Of a stretch of DNA of 64,000 nucleotides, positions 24,207-36,700 are shown in pieces (the first letter of the stretch is position 1; each line of letters starts with the position of its first letter). The notes below the pieces were generated by a model, which saw only the letters and a list, made by a program, of their open reading frames with translations, did not search any database and had not been told where the DNA came from. Location: NCBI GenBank assembly GCA_035048815.1, contig JAUCBN010000028.1, forward strand, positions 9,479,001 to 9,543,000. Direction: 5' to 3'. The stretch is from Abelmoschus esculentus (Eukaryota > Streptophyta > Magnoliopsida > Malvales > Malvaceae). Made by a program: the position numbers and the translations under genes.

Positions 24207-25190
24207 CCACCAAGACAAGCAAAGACTCAACCATCACCATCACCAAGGACGCAGCAATCAACAGCAAGATCCATAAAATTAATTGTGGAGGACAGCTCTT
24301 CGGAGTCCTTATAAAATTATTTTATGCTGCTTTTATTACTTGTTTCCTTTTCATATTTTGTTGCCTACAGTTTTCCCCTAATTTAAGCATTGAGGACAAT
24401 GCTTGGTTCGAGTTTGGGGGTGTAGAGCCACTGCCGAGGTAATCCACTGTCGAGGCCTTGCCATGAAAAGAGAGTTTTTAAGTGATAAAATTTTATTTTT
24501 TATGTCCACCACTTTACTTGAATTTGTTTCTTACACTTTTGCACTGCCTATCATTAGTATTGTTTTAGTTTATTCTTTTAAGGAAATAGAAAACTTTATC
24601 CTTACCATAGTTAGGTTCTGTTTTGAAGGCTTAATTCTAGGAGACTTAAGGAGAAAACTTAGAAGCTTGCTATAAGGTTGAACTTAAAACACTTTTGGGA
24701 CTTGTTTGGCTATAGGAATTCTTTTAATAAACTTAGGCGATAAAGACTTAGATCTTTGGAAAGGTGACTAGAGGTGTCTATAATCGGCTCTAGGAAATAC
24801 TCTTCTTCATGCTAGAGGTGTCCGAAATTGGCTCTAGTATGCTTAAAAGAATAACAAAAGAGATAAGAAAATAATAAAGATACAATCCTTGAGGTGCCCG
24901 AAATTGGCTCAAGAATTTGTTGTTTAGAAAAAAAAGAGTACACTAGATCTAAGTCTGTTTGTCTTAAAATTAGAGTTTACCTAAGAAGGCCCTTAATCAA
25001 ACTTGTCCACAAAAACGCACACACTCACAAAACCTTATAGTTTGTCTTCTAGGTAAACCCTTAGGTAACTTAAAGGTTGAGTCTAAAGAACAGACATAGT
25101 TATGGTGGGGAGAATAGATGGTAACATAAGACCAAGAAAGAATAAAGTTTGACAACTTGATGGTTTGCATTGCTTGAGGACAAGCAATAG
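24207..25190 (+). other. Non-coding 3' region of the second Athila-like copy
   Basis: It contains the uninterrupted equivalent of 704-1,091 plus 12,718-13,012. Three dispersed copies of a 20-odd base motif (GAGGTGTCCGAAATTGGCTC type) lie at about 24,770, 24,815 and 24,890. Confidence 0.65.
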
Positions 25191-25206
25191 TTCGAGTTTG
25201 GAAGTG

Positions 25207-26505
25207 TGATAAGTGCTCAACTCACTATCACTTTCTACACTTTTCAAGGGTATTAATCATCAATTTTACACCTACTTAGACCAATGCATAGAGTTAATAT
25301 GATATATTTAGGGATTATGCTATTAAAGATAATATTTACAGAAAATGCAAGTTTTACTGCATTTTTATATCTGTGCAAGAAGAAGCATTACCGCGGCAAG
25401 ACCTGATGCCGAGGCAGCAGAGGACAAGTAGCAATATGGCAGGCAAGCTAAGGATAAAAATGAGGAGAACGTTGTTGGACAAGAAGCCCAAGGATCGAAG
25501 CTGGATAACACGAGGAAAGCCCAAAGACAAGGTCACACGGGAAAGCTTTTTAGAAGAAATAAACTTGGAAATATTTGATTTATATACATGACTTGTTCCC
25601 TACTCCAAGTTGTATTCTATTTAGGGAAGGTTTTCCGTAGGCCAAGCCTATATAATGCATAGTCGTCCAAGGGAAGAGAGCAGACAATTAGATTCGGAAC
25701 TTTTAGTTTTTCTTTTGTTCTACATTATGTTCTAATTTTGTTTAGGCTTGGGTGAAGGTTGTAAGGTATTAGTGTGAGGAAGTCAAACTTTGTTTCTTGT
25801 TTTAAATGCAATAAAATATCAAAGTTTGCTTATTCTTTTTCATTCCTTGTTTTTACATTCAAGCTCGGGAGAGAAGTTTGTAAGTCATCTATTTATCTAA
25901 TATCGGGAGAGCTAGATTGACGAAAGGAATAAGTATGGTGTTTCTATCATGGAGCACTAACTCGGCTTAGGGATAGGTTTAGAGTTTTAGCGGCTAATAG
26001 AAGTGTGAGATTGATTGGTGATTATAATTGATTCACGCCGAGAGGTATCATCAAGGACTGGTCATCAACAGTACTTCAACTTAGGGATAACCGGAGTCAT
26101 CTAAGGACACTTTGCCGAATTTTGGTAAAAGTCTACCCAAGAGCAAGGGATTGTTTTAGTAGACAAGTACCAACACTATCGAGGCAGTAATCTGCAGTTC
26201 TGCCGAGGCAGTATTGTGCAATTGCATTGGACAAAAACAAGTTGATTAAATCCACTATACAGCACAACTGGATCTTAGCTACCTTTTTTATCTGAATTTT
26301 TTATCTTTATTTAGTTTTTAGTATTTAGTTCAAATCACAACCCAATCACTTATGTTTTTATTTTGTTTTCTTTTACGGAGCAAGAAGATCAAAGAAAGCA
26401 TATTAAGTAGACCAATCCCGGTGGAGACAATACTTGATACTCATCACTTTATTACTTGGCGACGTGTTCACTTGTACTAAAATTGCGCATATCTAAAACG
26501 CATCA
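25207..26505 (+). repeat. 3' LTR of the second Athila-like copy
   Basis: Starts TGATAAGTGCTC after the polypurine tract and ends AAACGCATCA. The first Athila-like LTR ends ACGCATCA in the same orientation. A TATA-like stretch (CCTATATAATGC) lies near 25,649. GC-rich motifs CTGCCGAGGCAG (about 26,207) and CCGCGGCAAG (about 25,391) are present. Confidence 0.8.
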
Positions 26506-27726
26506 TAGAGTAATCCATCCGAGTTGAAGGAGAATTTAGCATTAGCTTTCGAATCAAGTTTTGATACAATAGCTTGAAGCTCAAAATCGAATTGTTGAAG
26601 ATCTTTAATTCTCGAAATTAGATTAGATTGAACCTGGAGTTCAGACAAATATCCTTGCTTTTGATATACTCGAAGATGAGCATTAATCGCATTTGGGCTA
26701 CAAGGAAATTTTCAAACTCATACACGAAAATTCAAAGGAAGCTTTTAACATTTCAAAGTTATCAAATAGTTTACCCAATGTTAGTTTATGAATAAGAGCA
26801 TCAATCACCATATTGGCTTTTTTGGGATGGTAATCAATGACTAAGTCATAGTCTTTAAGTAGTTTCATCCACCTTCTTTGTCTCAAGTTCAAATCCTTTT
26901 GAGTCAGGAGATATTTGCGACTTTTTGATCGGTGTATAGGTAATACTTCCCACCATATAAGTAGTGCCTCTATATCTTGAGAGTGAATAGAATGACAACT
27001 AATTTGAGATCATGAGTAAGATAGTTCAGCTCATGAAGTTTCAATTGCCTTGATGCGTAAGCAACCACGTTATTCCCTTGTATCAGAACATAACCTTACC
27101 CTGAATACAAGGCACCATTGTACACAGTGAATTCCTTGCGTGATTCCGGTTGAATAAAAACAAGAGCATTGGTTAAAGCTTTCTTAAACTGATCGAAGCT
27201 TCTTTGTTGGTTTTCTGACCATTCAAACGGTTGTTCTTTTCAGATGAGTTTGGTTAACGGCAAAACAATAGTAGAGAATCCCTTAACAAATCTCTTATAA
27301 TACCCAGACCAAGGAAACTTCTGACCTCACCAACATTCCTCGGAGGTCTCCAATCCAAAATAGTCTGAATTTTCTTAACATCGAATTTAATTCCTTCAAC
27401 CGAGATGACATCGCCAAGGAATGACACCTCTGATTACCAAAATTCATATTTGGAGAACTTAGCAAACAACTGACATTCTCGAAGAGTCTGTAGAACAATT
27501 CGAAGGTGTTAGAAGTGTTCCTCCTTATTTTGAGAGTACACAATAATGCCATCAATAAAGATGACTACAAACTTATCCAGATGAGGCTTGAATATCCGAT
27601 TCATGAGATCTATGAATGCAGCTAGGGCATTGGTTAACCCAAATGACACCACCAAAAATTCAAAATGGTCATAACGAGTTCTGAAAGTAGTCTTAGGGAC
27701 ATCTTCTTCTTTTACTCTTGGATCTT
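26506..27726 (-). pseudogene. Fragment of chromovirus RT and RNase H
   Basis: On the minus strand it corresponds to 38,970-40,170 of the Tekay-type element. It has RT with the active-site block as FIDGI (one Asp changed), and an RNase H end with LVIDYHPKKANMVIDALI and LGKLFDNFEMLKASFEFSC. Both edges are abrupt. The right edge at 27,726 stops within the RT, and the left edge is the Athila-like LTR end. This is a piece of the family found complete at 32,978-45,330, in inverted orientation. Confidence 0.8.
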
Positions 27727-28789
27727 ATAGGCATATTTGGGCTTACCATTGTTGTGGGCTTAAGTTAAGGGGTGTAGTGAAGGGTATTTTGGCATTTTGA
27801 CTAATGCTTTTGACTTGGGAAGAGGTAAAGTGGCTTTTCCTTGCAAAATTATCTCTTCCCCATGTGTATAAGATCATCCACTCACTTATCTTTCATTCTC
27901 TCCCTTTTGTTTCCTTGGTTTTGAAGATAAAGGTGGAAACTTTGGTTTTTAGTAAAGGAATCTCGTTTAGGTGGTGAAGGGAAGGTTCTTCATCTTGAAG
28001 GGATCTTTGTTTAGAGGTAAAAATATATTAAAATGGTGGAATGAGCGGTTTGAGTAAGGGTTAATGAAGAAGAACGAGTTTGGGTATTGGAAACCTCAAA
28101 TCTAATGTTTATTTCATTTTAATTCCTCTTATCCCCAAAAATGTTGTATCAACCATTTCAATCCTTTGTTTAGCGAAAGAAGTTGGAGAATCTTCAAAGG
28201 AACAAGAGAAGAAGAAAGGTAAGACTTGAAGAGCGGTTGGGAGGTTTTGGGCAGCTATTAATCCGAGGTAAGTATACTTTTAACTCTTATGTGTTTATGA
28301 AGCCTATAATAATAGTGTTGTTGTATTCTTGTGTTCGTTAGAGTTGGTTTGGTAGCTTGAGGTTGGTAATGGTAATTCATGAATTGGTAGATGTAAATTA
28401 TTGAAATCGACTATAAAATGTTAGATAGACCATAAACAATGTATATGAGTGATTTGGAAGGTTTTGGGGAAGGATTAGAAGTGTTTCTCAAGATCTAGAC
28501 CTAGAAATCTAGACTTGTGTGTCGGTACGAGAGGTATCTATAATAGGTTTCAGCATCAATCGAGGAGTACACTTGTTAGATAGAATGTGTCGTGTATTCT
28601 AGGACTTATTTAAGTTGTTGTAGCTCTTTTAAACCTAATTGTATTTGATCGAATGTTAATGCTTTTAAATTTAGATCTCCTTAACACTTGTGAATCTAAA
28701 TTTAGGTTTTAATTATTGAAATTTAATTGGATCGAGTTTGGGGGCATTCTTTTGAATTTTGAAAATATTGGGTTCGGATTGAACTTGAG
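27727..28789 (+). other. Non-coding, possibly LTR-derived
   Basis: No ORF with similarity. The order of short pyrimidine-rich tracts, TTGGTTTTGAAGATAAAGGTGG and GAGGTAAGTATAC resembles transcribed parts of plant gypsy LTRs, but no partner LTR is in the window. Confidence 0.3.
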
Positions 28790-29815
28790 GCCCAAATGTT
28801 GCACCCGTAATCGAGGGTTTTACACCCTAGTTATGAAGAACTAAGAAACAATAATATATGAAAAAGGAATTGAATGAAAGCTACAAGAATGAACTTACAA
28901 GCCAATAAAGTTCTTGTAGTACAAAAAAAAGAGAGAGCACTCTCAAAGTTTAATATAAAATCAATTTTGTTCTTATAAAGAAAATGGATGGCTATTTATA
29001 AGAACATAAAATCTGAATTGAATAAGCAAAGATATAGAATAAAGTTACATAATTATAGGCTTAAAAACTCATAAAGCTTCAGTTATCTCTTCTTTAGGTA
29101 ATAATCCAAAAGTTTGTAAGATATGGATGAATATAGACATACATGTTGTCCACATGAAAGAATCTCTTGGACTATTAAACTTGACAAAGTTTTATTTATC
29201 CTCCTTTATAATATGATAAAGAAGCCTTTAATTGTGTGTCTTTCTTGAGCCAAAATCGATTAGTTTAATAAGGTGATAAAGTGACTCTTATATAGTGTTT
29301 AAGTATCTTTTTAAGTGGTACTCATTCTTGAATGCCATGAATTAGATGAAACTAATAGCCCTCTTTCAATTGTCTCCATTGTGTCTTCAAATGGTAGTAA
29401 ATAGTTTTTCATACTTGAAGAAAATGATCAGTCATTTTATCCATGCATAATGTTAAACTAAAATACCTTAAATCATCCATTAGAAAAATAACTTATTTAC
29501 TAAAGTGAAAACAAATGTTGAAACATTTTACATAAGCTGGTTTAATTAATGGATCTATTTACATAAAATGAAATAGTTTAATTAAATAAATTAACACACT
29601 AAGTAAACTCACAAACATAAATAAACCAACATGCTTTAAATGAATTAACATGCATTAATAAAACTGACATGCAATAATTAAACTAAGCTTAAATATTTTA
29701 AACAAGAATAAATGATGAAAAATGCTTAAATGAACATTAAGCCTTACTTACATGTAAACATGATCAAATCAAATATAAAAAATTTATAAAAATTCATGTA
29801 AACTCATGCACGAGT
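28790..29815 (-). repeat. Probable 3' LTR of the decayed gypsy element
   Basis: It lies directly downstream (minus strand) of the integrase remnant. It has a minus-strand TATA-like box (CTATTTATAAGAAC, about 28,991-29,004) followed by a region typical of an LTR transcript, ending near CGGGTGCAACATTTGG. No second LTR is visible, so the boundaries are approximate. Confidence 0.4.
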
Positions 29816-32490
29816 AGAATATTGCATTACTCCAAGAAATTTGACTAAATAAAAAAATTATTAGACCTATAACTCGTGCTAAAGATAAAAAATTTCGAAA
29901 AGATTTAAAAACCTATTTAGTCAAGATAAAAAATTAGAGAAGGGTCATCCTCTCTAGGCATCAAATTTAATTTACATTGGACCAAAAATATTTTTTTCTC
30001 ATTTGTAACCAAAGTCAATCATCGGGTTTAAAGACAACTCACTTATTCCTTTGTTAGCTTGTTGCTTATATTTTTCGATTTTTTTATCGATATTATTTTG
30101 CACTTATTGATGAAGCTTTTTAACAAATTCAATCTTGTTTTTTTTTTTTATCTTTATTCATAATTTGAATAGTGAGTAAAGATAATAAATCCAATAAAAT
30201 CAAAGTATTGAAACTATATATAACTTTGAATGTTAACATTTTAGTGGTATGATGTATAGACTATATTTGTAAGTAAACTCATATGAGGGAATCTTTCCTC
30301 CCAAGTCTCCTAAAATTTTCTTGATGATTCTCTTTAATATCATGGATAATATCTAGTTTATCACTTCTATTTAACCATCAATTTACGGATAAAATATTAT
30401 AAAAATAATAATTTAGTCTTAATCTTATTTTATAGTGTCTTTCAAAAATGATTTAAGAATTTCACATCTCGATCGGATACGATAGATCTTAAAACTTTAT
30501 ACAGATTCATTTTTTTAAAAAAATCAAATTAACAGCATACAAAACATCATTAGTCTTGTAACAAGAAATAAAATAAGTCATTTTAAAAAATATATTCACT
30601 ACTACAAAGATGAAATCTTTGTTGTTGTTTGTACGAGATAACCCAAATACAAAATTCGTGAATATATCTACCCAAAGTGTATTTGAAATAGGTCATGGAG
30701 TATAAAGGCTATGGGAAATAACTTTCGATTTGATTTTTCTATATGTGATGCGACGTTCACATAACTTTTTTACACCTTGTCTCATGTTTGGCTAATACAA
30801 GTGCTCTTGAAGCATGTTCAATTTCATGACTACTCTAAAGTGTCTTATTAATCCTTCACTCTCAAATGAAACCTTGTGGAATACAAACCTTCCTCCTTGA
30901 ATAGATATTTATCGTCCCTATATAACTTATTATGTGTATCTTTCTCATAAATTTTATATACTTCATCAAAATTATAGTCAAATGCATATAACTCTTTAAT
31001 AAAAAAGTAAAATTCAATAATTTAAAGTTTAAGGTGTTAAGAAGAGCATACTTGCGTGATAGTTCATAAATAACAATATTTTCCTTACTCTTTTTATACT
31101 TGATCACATAAAGAAAGGTTTCAAGAAACTCAACCTATTTGGTGTGCTTCTTATTTAGCTTATGTTATCATTTGATGTCCTTTAACGCCTCATGATTTGT
31201 AAAGATGATGAATTCTTTTGACCGAAGGTAATGTTGTCATATTGTAAGGCCCGAATTAATACATACGTCTTTTTATCATAGGTCAGATAATTGAGTGTAG
31301 CTCTACATAATTACTAGCTATTCTTAAGATAAAACTACTTCAATTCTCAAATCTAATATATCGATTCAAACTCAAAAATCTTGTTAAAATCACGCAAAAT
31401 TAATAATAACGAATTAATTAAATAATCTTTAATTAATTTAAAGAACTTCTCTCGTTCTTCACCATAAAAGAAATTAGAGTTCTTTTTAGTGACTCAAATT
31501 AAAGAGGTTAAAGTGTTGAAATTAGGCACAAACAGATAATAAAAGTTAGCTAATGCGTGAAAGCTTCTCGCTTGGATAATGTCTGTGGGTAGAGAGATAA
31601 ACACGAGTTGGATCGGATCATGTTTTTGATCATTCGAATTTAACCTAAACATATATACCTTAAACCTGGCATCGACTTGACCCGAATATTTTCTTAAAAA
31701 AACTAATTCGACCAAAAATTAAATACTCAAAACCCAACTCTGACATATAGAAAAATAATTTTCACTTAATTGTAAAAAAATAATTTTAAGGGATTTAATT
31801 ATAAAAATATAATTTTAAAGGCTAAATTATAAATAAAAATTCAATTTTAAGGACTTAATTTCAAAAAAAAATATAAAGAGATGAGTATTATTATAAATAT
31901 ACTTAAAATATTTAAGGATAAACTATATAATTAGCCCTAAGTCGGGTCAAATCAGATATTTTACACTCTAAACCTAGACTCGAACCCGACCTAACCTCAC
32001 TCTCAATAAAAACTCGACTTAACCGGAACCGATAATTTTTTTCTTTAAAAAGTTCAATTTGATTGTGTAGAGTTGAATTACAACTCGATTAGTCAGGTAA
32101 AATTTTCATCCTTATTTGTGGGTCTTGATCATTCTTCAATGTTCTTACCTTCTCTTGATCAACTTCCAATCTATCTGTAACCATAAAAAACTAGGAAAAC
32201 AACCTTATTAGTAAAAAATGTATTTGTTTAGATTAGCATGCTATTGTTCATTTTAAAAAAATATCTAACACTGACCTTAGATGCTGAAAATGATCGTTCA
32301 AACTCTTACTATAGATAAAAATAACATCAAAATACACTACACAAAATTTAACAAAAAATTATCTAAGTATGTGATTCATTAACCTTATGAAAGTGCTCGG
32401 TGCATTAATTAAGCTGAGTGAAATAATCAACCATTCATATAATCCTTGGTTAGTCTTGAATGCAGTTTTTTATTCATCTTTTCTCGCATA
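29816..32490 (-). pseudogene. Strongly decayed gypsy pol (RT, RNase H, integrase)
   Basis: Stops occur throughout, but the order of motifs is complete on the minus strand. RT is at 32,490-32,130 (AFKTKDGLYEW-like, YFD at the active site, HFQHLRSVLD). The RT-RNase H connection is at 31,590-31,500 (ARSFHALANFYYLFVPNF). The RNase H end is at 31,190-31,000 (VIKYKKSKENIV, ELSRKYALLNTL). The integrase zinc-finger end is near 30,780-30,720 (CERRITYRKIKS), core WVDIFTNFVFGLSR near 30,650, and a C-terminal part near 30,000. The spelling SRKYALL places it outside the Tekay/Del elements of the window. A short element (31,590-32,117) interrupts it. Confidence 0.7.
31590..32117. mobile_element. Short non-autonomous insertion (hAT-like by target duplication)
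   Basis: Removing this stretch rejoins the RT reading (DQD-P-TDIIQARSF) across it. CTGTGGGT and TTGTGGGT flank it, a 7-of-8 match compatible with an 8-bp target duplication. It has CGGGTC- and CCCGA-rich ends and no ORF. Class assignment rests only on the duplication length. Confidence 0.45.
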
Positions 32491-32804
32491 GAACTTATCA
32501 AATATTACTAACGTGACACAATGTTATTGGGTGAAAATCACATTAATAAATCTTTAACGAAAATAGAACAAAATAAGTAACGATTAAAATATTAAAGGTA
32601 TCTGTACCTGAAAAGTTATTAGGTATCGTTACAAAACATGTAAATATTAGGCATAGATTGTCTATTAACCTTTTATTAATTACAATGTTATTTTTAATTA
32701 TATTTTTAACAAATTTTTAATTCATATAATTATTTTATAATTTTTTATAACCAATAAATAAAAAAATATTATATAACTAACAAATGATTATTTATATATT
32801 TTAC
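32491..32804. other. AT-rich sequence without features
   Basis: It lies between the decayed gypsy RT and the chromovirus remnant. No gene, repeat or regulatory site was recognised. Confidence 0.4.
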
Positions 32805-32977
32805 TCTTGAAGTAAAAAGGCTTCGAAACAAGAATGTTCTATTGGTAAAAATCCTTTGGAGGAATCACAAGAAAGAATAAGCTACTTGGGAACCCGAGGA
32901 TACGATGAAAGCACAATATCCACAATTGTTCCTTTCAGATAAATTCGAGGGCGAATTTCATTTAAGGAGGGGAGAAT
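32805..32977 (+). pseudogene. 3' end of a preceding chromovirus copy (chromodomain tail and polypurine tract)
   Basis: It aligns with 41,376-41,542: AAAAAGGCTTCGAAAC, GTCCTTTGGAGGAATCAC-like block, and polypurine tract AAGGAGGGGAGAAT before TGTAACACCC. Everything upstream of it in that copy is gone. Confidence 0.85.
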
Positions 32978-35104
32978 TGTAACACCCTAAAAACCAGATT
33001 AATAAAATGGCTCGAGTAAATTGTAGATTAAATCGAATCATATATTAATTTGATTAGAATAAATGGACCTAATTAAATTAAATAAATAATTAAGAGGTTG
33101 TATGGCAATTATAAAAATTCCCTAGACTACCCTTAGCCACAAATTAAACTTAGTTATAACTATTGGGGTAAGGTTGACAATTCACACATTTAATGAACAT
33201 GTGTTTATCATATTCCTCTTCCCCCAAACCCCTTTTTCACGTGAAAAACAAAGAAATGAAGGGAGAAAGAAAATTTAAGAGAACAATTTGGGGGAAATCA
33301 ATGGAGGATGATAAGAGCTTTGCATGAAGGGAGATTTGACTAGGGATCACATTCAATTAGCTTGGTAAGTCCATCTTTTCCTAAAACAAAAATTTTAGGG
33401 TTTTGAACTTTTGGGGTTTTGATTTTTCTATGATGTTTCAAGTAAATTAGGTTCATAGAAGCTTAGCTTGAGGATTATATTTGCTTGGGCTTAGCTCTTG
33501 AAGTATGAAAAATGGATTAGGAAGCTTGGAAATTAAATTGTGGAAAATATGATAATGGTGCTACTTGATTTGATAAGATGATGAAATTGGGAATTATTTG
33601 ATGCTAAATTTGTGTTTGGAATGCTTGAAATTTATGAGAATAATTTTGAGATTAGAATCAACCCTTGAAATAAAAGTTGGTCAATTTTGCCTAGAAAATA
33701 TCATTCGAAGTAGCTATCTTTGAAAAATTTTCTAGGTCGGATTTGTTGGAGTTATGATCTGAAATTTTGAAGTAGAATACTTTTGTATACCTAGTTTAAA
33801 TAAAAATTTACGGAACCTTAATCCGAGTTCAGTAGAAAAAGATATAAGCATTGTCGTAAGGGTCTTTCGAACAGTCCCGAATCTAGACGGGTCTATTTCG
33901 AGTGAATTCTGACACTGATTGGATAGGAATTAAATTGTGAGGTTAATTTTTCCTTTTATAGGATTCTCTTAGCTTTCTAAGGATATAAAATAGTCTCAAT
34001 TTGGACATCGGAGCTAGGAGATATGATCGAATTAAAAAGGGTAGCAAAGCTATCTCTAGAGAACAAATGAGGATATTTACATTTGTTAAGCATGTGATTG
34101 TTCGAATTAAGTAATTTGGATGTATTCTAATGAATTGCTATATGATTATGGTTTGCTAAAGAATCCAAGAGAAGAGAATATCGAAGAAGAGGAAAGACTC
34201 GAAAAAAATAGAAAAAGAGGCAAAAGAATCACGATCTACAACCCTTGAATAGCTCGGAATCAATTGTGAGTGTGGCATACCTTAAGGTTAGGACCTAGGG
34301 TCCTAACCACCTTTGTTATTTGAATTGATTTGTAATGTAAACGGACTAATAAAATAATTGGTAATACGGGAAAGAGTATTAAATGTCAATGATTGTTTGA
34401 TATCATGTTTGAGTGTTAGATGTTAGACTAGCTTAGAACATTTGCATAGCTCAGAAATGTCGAGGTAAGTATTGGCACGCGGCTACGGATGTCAGGTTCG
34501 CGAGACATGCATGATACATATTTATGTTAGCATAATATATGTTTGGTTTGATAGCATGATATTTGCTTTGGGTTTGAAATTATGATATTTGTTGGCATGA
34601 AGGCTTTAGAATAATTCTTTATTGATAACATGATATGTATGCAAGTATGTTCACACGATATATAAATATGTTTGATAATAGCATATTGAATGCTTTTGTT
34701 GGTAGCATGATTTGAACTCATGCTTTTGTAATATAACAATCGGATAATATGAACTGAACATGAGTAAAGGAATAACGAAATCCTTATCGAGCCTTGATCT
34801 ATAGTTGGTCATAGGTAGTACAGCATGCCTAGGGACTGAGCTCATTTGTTAGTACTTCGATATTTCTATTTAGTACTTCGATACTTCTGTTGGTACTATG
34901 GGTATCTTTGTTTGGTGGTTAATCACAATTTGTTGATACCGTGGGTATCTTTTGTTAGTGCCTTCGTGGTACTTCTATCAGTACCTTTGTGGTACTTCTG
35001 TTGACTCACTTACCTAGTCTAACTATACCAAGGCAACCGTCCGAAATCAATTCGAAAGTTAAGGCATAAACTAAGAAAGCCATCTGTAAATGTATTGCTT
35101 GTGA

Positions 35105-35206
35105 AGCATTTGATTATATGTTGTCATTGAGCATTTGGCTACATGTTGCCATTGAGCATTTGGTTATAGGTTGCCATTGAGCATTCGAATATGAAATTGT
35201 AATGAG
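35105..35206 (+). repeat. 25-bp LTR minisatellite, three units
   Basis: Units of the form ATTATATGTTGTCATTGAGC followed by ATTTG. The corresponding place in the other LTR has six units (43,643-43,798). Confidence 0.85.
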
Positions 35207-36004
35207 CATCTAGTTTGTGAATTTAGCTTGTATGCTATTGGCATGAAAAAATGTAAATTATGACGAGCATGATAAATAGGATACATGATAAGCACGATAT
35301 ACGATGTTTAATCCGTTATGTGAAATTGATTGATTGCTTACTGAAGCATGTTATTTTGTTTGATTAATGTAAAAACGGTTAAACTTAGAGCTGCCTCAGT
35401 AAGTATTTCGAAAGTACTTACCACCATTTGTTTTTTCTTTCCCAAAACAACAGGTTAACAAGCCAAGGAGCTAGATTGAAATCGATCGAGGGCAAGGACA
35501 TCAAGCAAGTCAAAGTATGGTAATTTGTACTTTTGTAACTCCTAGCTTATGGTGGCATAGTGATCATACTTTGACTAGTTTCATGCATTTGAGATTTTGG
35601 CTCATGTTTTGTATATGTTAGCTTGATAATTGATTATGGTATGTAAGCCATAAGGCTTAGTGTGATTAGGATAGCTACATGCATTTCGAGTTTGGCCTTG
35701 GCTTGTGTATATGGTATGTAAGTGAATATGATGGCATGAGAAGCATGGAACCAAGTAGGATAATCTATGAATCCTCAAAACTACATTAAGGGTAGGATGT
35801 TGCCATAGATGAAGTATAGGTCGAAAAGATTAGTTTGCATATTGAATAGCCAATTGGTATGTGGCATTGGACTTGTAAGACGTTACTCAGTGGCTATACA
35901 TGTTGGAATAGACCTTTAAAGGTTAATGATGGCTTGAGACCATATAAATGGTCTTTTGGTTAGTGTCTAGGTGCCTTAGAAGATGCAAACCTACTACTTC
36001 GAGT

Positions 36005-36380
36005 AGGGGTATCGATACAGACCCCACGAGTATCGATACCCCCTTGTTTAAGGCTCATATGGTCTGGTACCTGGTTTGATGTCAGATCTTCCAGTAGCGA
36101 AATAGCATTGATACCAGTTTTGATGCCAAGCCCTGCAATAAACTTCCTGGTTCGGTACTAGTATCGAACCAGTCTACTCAACCTTAGTCATCGAGTCAAC
36201 CAAGTAGACCAATATCGATGCCTAGTTCGATACTGGGGCTTCCAGTGACGAAATTGCATCGATACCTGTTTCAAACTAGATCTTTCAGCCTTGGCCAGCG
36301 GGTTAACATAATTAACCTGTATCGGACTAGGGTTCGATACCCCTATTCCGATACCTTTGTATGAGGGTATCGATACCCCC
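36005..36380. repeat. TATCGATACC palindrome cluster, first LTR
   Basis: About ten full or partial copies, among them GGTATCGATACA (36,008-36,019), AGTATCGATACC (36,029-36,040) and a perfect GGTATCGATACC (36,366-36,377). They are interspersed with GGTTCGATAC and TATCGAACC variants. It lies close to the LTR 3' end. Confidence 0.88.
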
Positions 36381-36700
36381 AGCCATATGGGTTCAACCAT
36401 TTAAATTGAGTTAAAATTTGGTAATGAGATCCAGTATTAGACTAATGATAATCGAAAAACAAATAAGTTCAAGATTAATTAATAAGTGATCTAAATTTAA
36501 GTTCGAAATTGATATATACATAGGTTTAAGAAAGATTTAAGTTGGCCCCAAATTTGTAAGAGTTACCCGAGATTTGACTCATTATAGATTACAAATAATT
36601 GAAACGTTAATAAAATGAATACAACTTTTGGTCTATTTATAAGCTATAAGTCCGGTCGACGCCCTCGTCTCCTAACCCGGGGTAAGGGTGTCACATTTAG

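Larger units (their letters stand above)
23893..26505 (+). mobile_element. Second Athila-like element, 3' part only, opposite orientation
   Basis: In order: the C-terminal end of the second ORF (to about 24,206), a non-coding region, a polypurine tract (CGAGTTTGGAAGTG, 25,193-25,206) and a 3' LTR (25,207-26,505). The 5' part is missing at a junction near 23,893. It preserves the empty target site of the Del-like insertion (ACTTAGAAGCTTGCT at about 24,656). Confidence 0.75.
32978..36695 (+). repeat. First LTR of the Tekay-type chromovirus
   Basis: TGTAACACCC...GGTGTCACA, about 3.7 kb. It holds a 25-bp minisatellite (three units, 35,105-35,206) and a TATCGATACC palindrome cluster (36,005-36,380). 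The partner is 41,543-45,330. Confidence 0.9.

Noticed and set aside
34850..35010. Repeated GTACTTC/GGTAC words in the Tekay-type LTR as a separate satellite
   Set aside because: Too irregular to define a unit; probably a degenerate simple repeat within the LTR.
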